Assembly (NCBI GenBank): GCA_904501945.1
Contig: CAJGCU010000089.1
Coordinates: 1-8,977 of the forward strand
Direction of reading: 5' to 3'
Length of the DNA stretch: 8,977 bases
Source of the DNA: an uncultured Bacteroidaceae bacterium
GTDB lineage: Bacteria; Bacteroidota; Bacteroidia; Bacteroidales; Bacteroidaceae
Position numbers and translations under genes: made by a program. How positions within the stretch are numbered: position 1 is the first letter of the stretch; each line of letters starts with the position of its first letter. The notes under the pieces were generated by a model, which was not told where the DNA came from, searched no databases, and worked only from the letters and a program-made list of their open reading frames with translations. Below, piece by piece: positions 3,821-8,977 of the stretch.

Positions 3821-6508
3821 ATGAATTTTCGTTTCAACATAGAGTATCAGACCCAATGGGGAGAAGACTTGCGTATTCGTATTGCTAAAATAGACAAGAA
3901 GGGACAGAAGAAACTGGTGAAGGAAGAGCGGCTGGAGACTTGCGACGGAAAGCTGTGGGAATGTGAAGTGCTGTGTCCCGACACTAATATTGACACGATT
4001 GAATATCAGTATGCTATGTACCGTCATGATGAACTGGTATGGACAGAATGGGACGTAGCACCTCATCAGATTAAACTGGATGGCATCACCACACAATATG
4101 TTATCAGCGACAAGTGGCGTCCAATTCCAGAGGACTTGCCGCTATTCTCATCGGCTTATACAGAATGTGTAGGAGCGCAGTCGGATGGCGATTCGGCCAT
4201 CGACACACTCTACTCCTCTACCCTGCAGCTGCGTGTTGTAGAGTCTCGTCTGAGGAAAGGGGAGTTCCTTGCCATCTGTGGCAACACGCCCCAGTTGGGA
4301 GAATGGAAGCGAGCTAAACGCATGTCGCTCATCAACTTGCAGGAATGGGCCACGAACATTGATGCGGAATTGCTTTTTGACGAGGCTGAATACAAGTATG
4401 TGGTCGTAGATAAAGAAAATAACATTCTCCGCTGGGAGACTGGACACAACCGCCGTTTGAGCAGTCCTAAGCTGCAACCCAAGCAGATGTGGATTAAGAC
4501 AGACGAACAGCCTGCGTTAGAGGGTGACAGCTGGAAAGTGGCAGGCGTTGTGATTCCGGTCTTCTCACTACGTACAGCCAAGAGCTATGGCGTGGGCGAC
4601 TTTGGCGACTTGAAGAACCTGATTCAATGGGCCGTGAAGGTGAAGATGCATGCCATACAGATTCTTCCTATCAACGACACAATGATGACGAACGACTGGA
4701 AGGACTCTTATCCCTATAACTCCAACTCCATCTACGCATTCCATCCGCTTTACTGCAACATCAATGCGCTGCCCAAACTGACGGACAGGCTTGCCATGGA
4801 GCGATTCATGATGAAGCAGCAGGAACTGAATGCACTGCCACAGATGGACTATGAGCAGGTGATTGCCCTGAAGATGGACTATCTGCGCATGGCTTTCAAG
4901 CAAGAAGGAAAAGAAGTGCTTGAGAGTGAAGGATTTAAGGCTTTCTTTGAAGGTAATAAGGAATGGCTCGTACCTTATGCAGCTTTCTCCTACCTGCGCA
5001 ATCGCTACAACACGCCTGTGTTCCAGACATGGCCACAATACAGCACGTTCAACCGTCGTGAGATTGAGAAACTGACTGCAGCCAACAGCGAAATCTATGA
5101 CGATGTGGCGCTTTATTACTACATTCAGTATCAGCTACATCTGCAACTGCTTGATGTGCGCAACACGGCACGTCAGCATGGTGTCATCATCAAAGGTGAC
5201 ATTCCAATTGGCATTTCACGCACCAGCGTCGAAGCCTGGTCGCAGCCTCATCTTTTCAACCTTGACGGACAGGCTGGAGCACCACCAGATGATTTCTCGC
5301 TGAACGGACAGAACTGGGGTTTCCCGACCTATAACTGGGATGCGATGGAGAAAGAAGGCTATCAGTGGTGGATCAAGCGATTCCAAAAAATGGCAGAATA
5401 CTTTGATGCCTACCGCATTGACCATGTGCTGGGCTTCTTCCGTATCTGGGAAATCCCAACGCATTCCGTACACGGCTTGCTGGGCCAGTTCTCCCCTTCT
5501 CTCCCAATGAGTGTCAACGAGATAGAGAACTACGGCATGCGATTCAATGCTGAGCTGATGACCCGTCCATACATCACAGACGAGACCTTGGAGCAGACTT
5601 TCGGCTATCGGGCCGACCTGGTGAAAGCTATCTACTTGCAGCAACGCACGGATGGACGCTATGACTTGAAGGATGAATATGCCAGCCAACGCAAGATTGA
5701 GGCTGCCTTTGCCGGCAAGACTGACGAAGACAGCATCACCATGCGCGATGGATTGTATGCCCTGGTTTCCTGTGTGCTCTTCGTGCCCGACCGGCTCCAT
5801 CCTGAGGTGTACCACCCTCGCATCTCGGCACAGCTCGACTTTTCCTACAAGGCTCTGCTGCCTCATGAGAAAGAGGCTTTCAACCGACTGTACAACGATT
5901 ACTTCTACCATCGACACAACAGTTTCTGGTACACAGAGGCGATGCGCAAACTCCCTGCACTGACTCAATCAACCCGAATGCTGGTGTGTGCAGAAGACCT
6001 TGGCATGGTGCCAGAATGCGTGGCATGGGTGATGAACGGTCTGAGAATCCTTTCGCTTGAGATTCAATCCATGCCTAAGGCGCCTGCTTTGCAGTTTGGC
6101 CATCTATGGGAAAATCCTTATCGCTCTGTGGCCACCATCTCCACACACGACATGTCGCCTCTGCGAATGTGGTGGGACGAAGACTACGACCGTGCACAGC
6201 AGTTCTACAACAAGGCACTCTACAAAGACGGAACAGCTCCGCATCCAGCACCAGGATGGCTGTGCGAAGAGATTGTGGCTGCGCATCTCTTCTGCCCGTC
6301 GGCACTCACGCTGCTTTCGCTGCAAGACTGGCTGTCCATGGATGAAGAACTGAGATTTGCCGACCCTGATGCAGAGCGCATCAACATACCAGCCAACCCG
6401 CGCCACTACTGGCGTTATCGTATGCACCTGACTATTGAAGAACTGCTCAATGCCGATAGATTCAACTCGAAGGTGAAGTCTCTGATTGAAAACTCCGGAC
6501 GAGGATAA
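3821..6508 (+). CDS. malQ: 4-alpha-glucanotransferase, DPE2-like (GH77 with two starch-binding domains)
   Basis: The 895-aa enzyme moves glucan segments between malto-oligosaccharides and glycogen-like acceptors, releasing glucose in maltose use; there is no signal peptide, so it is cytoplasmic. Two N-terminal CBM20-like modules span about residues 1-110 and 130-230; the second has the hallmark GNTPQLGEWK at 154-163. The GH77 barrel starts near 241 (GVVIPVFSLRTAKSYGVGDFGDL). Catalytic residues are the nucleophile D534 in YRIDHVLGFFR, acid/base E725 in CAEDLGMVP and D777 in STHDMSPLR; GAPPDDFSLNGQNWG is also diagnostic. About 190 residues separate nucleophile and acid/base, against 47 in the 500-aa Thermus enzyme, so an insertion of about 140 residues splits the barrel, as in plant DPE2. 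The ATG at 3821 follows a promoter by 30 nt. The next gene begins 5 nt after the stop, so they are probably co-transcribed. Confidence 0.95.
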   Translation: MNFRFNIEYQTQWGEDLRIRIAKIDKKGQKKLVKEERLETCDGKLWECEVLCPDTNIDTIEYQYAMYRHDELVWTEWDVAPHQIKLDGITTQYVISDKWRPIPEDLPLFSSAYTECVGAQSDGDSAIDTLYSSTLQLRVVESRLRKGEFLAICGNTPQLGEWKRAKRMSLINLQEWATNIDAELLFDEAEYKYVVVDKENNILRWETGHNRRLSSPKLQPKQMWIKTDEQPALEGDSWKVAGVVIPVFSLRTAKSYGVGDFGDLKNLIQWAVKVKMHAIQILPINDTMMTNDWKDSYPYNSNSIYAFHPLYCNINALPKLTDRLAMERFMMKQQELNALPQMDYEQVIALKMDYLRMAFKQEGKEVLESEGFKAFFEGNKEWLVPYAAFSYLRNRYNTPVFQTWPQYSTFNRREIEKLTAANSEIYDDVALYYYIQYQLHLQLLDVRNTARQHGVIIKGDIPIGISRTSVEAWSQPHLFNLDGQAGAPPDDFSLNGQNWGFPTYNWDAMEKEGYQWWIKRFQKMAEYFDAYRIDHVLGFFRIWEIPTHSVHGLLGQFSPSLPMSVNEIENYGMRFNAELMTRPYITDETLEQTFGYRADLVKAIYLQQRTDGRYDLKDEYASQRKIEAAFAGKTDEDSITMRDGLYALVSCVLFVPDRLHPEVYHPRISAQLDFSYKALLPHEKEAFNRLYNDYFYHRHNSFWYTEAMRKLPALTQSTRMLVCAEDLGMVPECVAWVMNGLRILSLEIQSMPKAPALQFGHLWENPYRSVATISTHDMSPLRMWWDEDYDRAQQFYNKALYKDGTAPHPAPGWLCEEIVAAHLFCPSALTLLSLQDWLSMDEELRFADPDAERINIPANPRHYWRYRMHLTIEELLNADRFNSKVKSLIENSGRG

Positions 6509-6513
6509 GGCGC

Positions 6514-7518
6514 ATGAAACAAGAAGAAAGAAAATCAAGATATAGCAAGAAAAAGTTCCTCTTGACGTTTATTGTCATCATGGGACTCTTTGCAGCCATA
6601 CGCCATGTGTTTAAGCTGGACATTCCACTTCATTCAGACTCCCCTCTCGCTGCCAGCAACCAAGCCTATACAGCATCTGACAATGGCAGGTACATTTCAG
6701 AGAGCATGTACAAAAAAGCATCTTTGCCAGAAGAAGATGAAGCGGAAGAATTATCGGACCCCTCGGATACGACGCAGCGGACCCGAGGAGTACACCTTGG
6801 CGGACCCGAGGGGTACGATGAAGAGGAAGAATCAGAAAATGATGAGGTAGAAGAAAATGATGAGCCTTCTGACACAGTTGGACAAGACGAACTTTTGCCC
6901 AGTGAACAGATTGCCAAAGATGATGGCCGCAAGAAGAAGTTTCACCCCATCCGCGGTGTGTGGAGCTACGGCAAGTGCTTCCCTGATGTGCAGGACGTAC
7001 AGATTTTGGCCGCCCGCAAGCATGGCATCACCCCTGTACGAAGTCGTGAGGAAGCAGAGCAATATGTCAGAAATCACCAGCTGGTCAACATCACGCATTC
7101 GCCTTACTACACCGTGGACAAGCTGACTCATTCCATCCCCTATCTGGTGCCACGGGCTCAACATCTGCTCAATACCATCAGCGTAAACTTCATCGATTCG
7201 TGCATTGTCAAAGGGCTTCCCGTGCATCTGCTCATGGTTACCTCTGTCTTGCGTACAGCTGATGACATCACCAAACTGCAACGCGGTAACCAAAACGCGA
7301 CAACTAACTCCTGCCACTGCTACGGCACTACGGTGGACATTGCCTACAATAGATTTGTCCCTGTCAGCGGAACTTACTATCGCAACATGGCACTGCTACG
7401 TTGGAATGAGCCCATGAAAAGAGTACTCTCAGAAGTGTTGCGTGACCTTCGCGAACAAGGACTATGCTATGTGAAGTATGAACGCAAGCAAGGATGTTTC
7501 CATTTGACTTGCAGATGA
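6514..7518 (+). CDS. Membrane-anchored DUF5715-like protein with M15-peptidase-like zinc signature
   Basis: The protein is 334 aa. A basic N-terminus (KQEERKSRYSKKK) is followed by one hydrophobic segment at about 15-29, so it is probably anchored in the inner membrane with the rest in the periplasm. Residues about 71-137 are a very acidic, low-complexity linker interrupted by a basic or neutral patch (86-101). The C-terminal domain, about 140-334, begins RGVWSYGKCFPDVQDVQ and resembles a Bacteroidetes family I know as DUF5715. It contains S266-x-H268-x2-G271-x2-V-D275, preceded by a TSVLRTADD segment, and ends CFH330LTCR. This is the SxHxxGxxxD...H pattern of M15/VanY-type zinc carboxypeptidases, with H268, D275 and H330 as likely metal ligands. 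Activity on peptidoglycan is a guess; the catalytic acid is not placed. It lies 5 nt after malQ, probably in one operon, though no functional link is known to me. Confidence 0.75.
   Translation: MKQEERKSRYSKKKFLLTFIVIMGLFAAIRHVFKLDIPLHSDSPLAASNQAYTASDNGRYISESMYKKASLPEEDEAEELSDPSDTTQRTRGVHLGGPEGYDEEEESENDEVEENDEPSDTVGQDELLPSEQIAKDDGRKKKFHPIRGVWSYGKCFPDVQDVQILAARKHGITPVRSREEAEQYVRNHQLVNITHSPYYTVDKLTHSIPYLVPRAQHLLNTISVNFIDSCIVKGLPVHLLMVTSVLRTADDITKLQRGNQNATTNSCHCYGTTVDIAYNRFVPVSGTYYRNMALLRWNEPMKRVLSEVLRDLREQGLCYVKYERKQGCFHLTCR
6754..6822 (+). repeat. Three tandem copies of a 23-bp repeat inside a coding region
   Basis: Copies start at 6754, 6777 and 6800. All share CGGACCC at positions 2-8 and TAC at positions 15-17; copies 2 and 3 are identical over the first 17 bases except one. 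Copy 1 has CCTCGG where the others have GAGG, so ACCCCTCGG (6758-6766) is complementary to CCGAGGGGT (6806-6814). The tract is GC-rich against its surroundings. A 23-bp unit shifts the frame, so only copy numbers in multiples of three keep the gene open; three copies add 23 codons. Confidence 0.7.
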
Positions 7519-7529
7519 TTGGCTGTTGA

Positions 7530-7591
7530 GAATTGATAATTGAGAATTAGGTTGCGCGACATTCCGCATGAAAATTGTCAATTATCAATTC
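7530..7591. terminator. Shared bidirectional terminator-like inverted repeat
   Basis: GAATTGATAATTGA (7530-7543) and TCAATTATCAATTC (7578-7591) are perfect complements. After one G-G mismatch the pairing continues as AATT with AATT (7545-7548 with 7573-7576). The 24-nt loop is GC-richer. It lies 11 bp after one gene's stop and starts at the stop codon of the opposing methyltransferase gene, so it could end both convergent transcripts or protect both 3' ends. The stem is AT-rich and lacks a clean U-run, so strict intrinsic termination is uncertain. The left arm uses the TTGAGAATTGATAATTGAG words of the dispersed heptamer repeat. Confidence 0.55.
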
Positions 7592-8945
7592 ATTTAATCA
7601 GTCTTTGTGCTATCATCTGAACCACATCGACATTGACGGCGTTGCCCAATGCCTTGAACTTCTGCAAACGTGACAATCCATTGTAGTTCAGTTCCTGCAT
7701 AGACTGTATACGGGCGGCCTCATTATGAGAGATGTAGCGTCCCCAACGGAAGTCTTCAGGTGTGTAAGGGTTTCCCTTCTTGTCCACAGCACCATCGGGA
7801 GGGAAAGGTACCCATGGCAAGATAGGAGTAGCAGTAGTACAAAGCGTAATGGTGGGCACATAATTGAGAGAACGGATGCGTATGCCTGACGGACGCAGCT
7901 GAATGACATGATTGCGGAAGTCCCAATCTTGATTGGTGCTCCACTCCAGCATACGCTGAGTGCGAGGATATTTCATGATTTTAGGCAGCCAAGGGTCTAT
8001 CCAGTCTTTGTGTCGCTGATACAAGTCACGATTCTGTCGGATGAGCACCTTCTTGAACTCTGGATAGGTGACATTGTACTTTGTCTTCTGCATGTAGAAG
8101 GGCAAGTCTTCTATCAGTTCTTCCATCGTATTTCCGTCCAGCACTTTACCATAAGCACCACGGCGTCCACGCAGCCTTTCTATGGACTGAAATGCTGGAG
8201 GCGTGTCCTCAAACTCGTAGTCGGCACCAAACTCCATCGTAAAGATGCAATGCGAAGGCATATAGCCATCTCGTTTTGTCACATTATAGACAAATTCCTG
8301 CCACGCATCGAAGACGGGATGCAAGGAACGGCGTACTGGCTGCAAGGCATCGTTGTCCATCAAGTCTACCACGGTGCGCACATCGCTGACGAGTTTCTCA
8401 TCGGGCTGAGGAAAATGAAACTTGCGCATTCCACTGTTGCCCTGCTCGTCACGCAGCATTCCGACAATATAGAAACGCGGACGATGCTGAGGAACCCCAA
8501 ACTCATGCGGAGAAAACACACGTCCATCTATATCATAACCTAAATCGCAGAGTTTCTGCTGAATGACCATCCAGGTGCGACCTTCATCATGCCCTGGCAA
8601 TGCTGATACATTCTCAAGAAAGATGTATTTGGGATGATGGTAAGCCAACACGCGGCAAATTTCGTCAAAAAGATTTCCACGCCCCAACTCATCATCAAAC
8701 CCCTGCTTCTTGCCTGAGAAAGAAAAGGGCTGGCAAGGGAATCCTCCACAGAGAATTTCATGAGGCGGGATATCCTCTGCCTTAATCTTCGTAATATCGC
8801 CCTTAACCGAAACATCTGGAAAATTTATCTTATACCGTTTCTGCAACTTAGGCTTAATTTCAGAGGCAAAGACGCACTCATGCCCAAGACGTGAAAGGGC
8901 AAGATGGAATCCTCCAAGACCAGCAAACAAATCTATAAATCTCAT
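7590..8945 (-). CDS. DNA (cytosine-5)-methyltransferase
   Basis: The protein is 451 aa from ATG 8945 (MRFIDLFAGLGG, the usual start of this family). It transfers a methyl group from S-adenosylmethionine to C5 of cytosine in DNA. Motif I is DLFAGLGG (5-12), and motif IV is GGFPCQPFSFSG with catalytic C71. Motif VI is LENVSALPGHDEGR (from 110), motif VIII is FGVPQHRPRFYIVG with Q153, R155 and R157, and motifs IX-X appear near the C-terminus (RSLNYVPTITL; KALGNAVNVDVVQMI). The region of about 170-370 between VIII and IX is the target-recognition domain and is long; its target cannot be read from sequence. All catalytic motifs are intact. No restriction enzyme or Vsr nuclease is visible, so it is either an orphan or its partner lies right of 8977. 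Upstream, a frame running in from the edge ends in a TGA overlapping this ATG, which may mean an operon. Its 3' end faces the malQ operon. Confidence 0.95.
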   Translation of the reverse strand: MRFIDLFAGLGGFHLALSRLGHECVFASEIKPKLQKRYKINFPDVSVKGDITKIKAEDIPPHEILCGGFPCQPFSFSGKKQGFDDELGRGNLFDEICRVLAYHHPKYIFLENVSALPGHDEGRTWMVIQQKLCDLGYDIDGRVFSPHEFGVPQHRPRFYIVGMLRDEQGNSGMRKFHFPQPDEKLVSDVRTVVDLMDNDALQPVRRSLHPVFDAWQEFVYNVTKRDGYMPSHCIFTMEFGADYEFEDTPPAFQSIERLRGRRGAYGKVLDGNTMEELIEDLPFYMQKTKYNVTYPEFKKVLIRQNRDLYQRHKDWIDPWLPKIMKYPRTQRMLEWSTNQDWDFRNHVIQLRPSGIRIRSLNYVPTITLCTTATPILPWVPFPPDGAVDKKGNPYTPEDFRWGRYISHNEAARIQSMQELNYNGLSRLQKFKALGNAVNVDVVQMIAQRLIK

Positions 8946-8977
8946 CTTCTTGACACAATCATTAAACCGACAAAAGT

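Noticed and set aside
5216..5968. Minus-strand 250-codon frame inside malQ
   Set aside because: It is antisense to the GH77 barrel, whose catalytic motifs are on the plus strand.

Overview
The window looks like chromosomal DNA from a Bacteroidales bacterium, most likely Prevotella-like. Four things point there: Bacteroidetes-type promoters (TTG/TTTG, a 19-20 nt spacer, then TAnnTTTG) in front of several genes; a NusG-like UpxY-family antiterminator; a 208-aa HU-like protein with a C-terminal winged-helix-like tail; and a DPE2-type 4-alpha-glucanotransferase. Genus and species are inference, since no rRNA or marker gene is present.

Layout. Positions 1-462 hold no intact gene: a terminator-like hairpin, a degenerate repeat tract, a second large hairpin and a 29-codon remnant of a RelE/HigB-like toxin. 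A upxY-like gene (463-1059, minus) has a promoter and a leader that can fold in two exclusive ways. Positions 1207-1452 and 2217-2345 are arrays of a heptanucleotide-phased dispersed repeat. They bracket a type II toxin-antitoxin locus (1487-2142, minus) whose antitoxin is intact and whose toxin has an in-frame stop at codon 14. Positions 2346-2892 hold no gene I can support. At about 2893-2988 two good promoters face each other; the rightward one drives the HU-like gene (3055-3681, plus).

The right half is denser. malQ (3821-6508, plus) has its own promoter. Five bases downstream follows a membrane-anchored protein with an M15-peptidase-like zinc signature (6514-7518), and the pair probably forms an operon. 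A C5-cytosine DNA methyltransferase (7590-8945, minus) converges on this operon. The 71-bp gap holds a long inverted repeat, built from the same repeat family, that could terminate both transcripts.

How it works together: malQ is a cytoplasmic maltodextrin and glycogen enzyme, and the gene after it probably acts at the envelope. The left half is accessory and eroding: repeats, two broken toxins and a regulator of surface polysaccharide type whose target operon, if any, lies left of the window. The most original observations are the two damaged toxin genes among same-orientation heptamer repeats, the alternative upxY leader folds, the out-of-phase 23-bp tandem repeat inside the zinc-signature gene, and the face-to-face promoters beside an unexplained 550-bp region.
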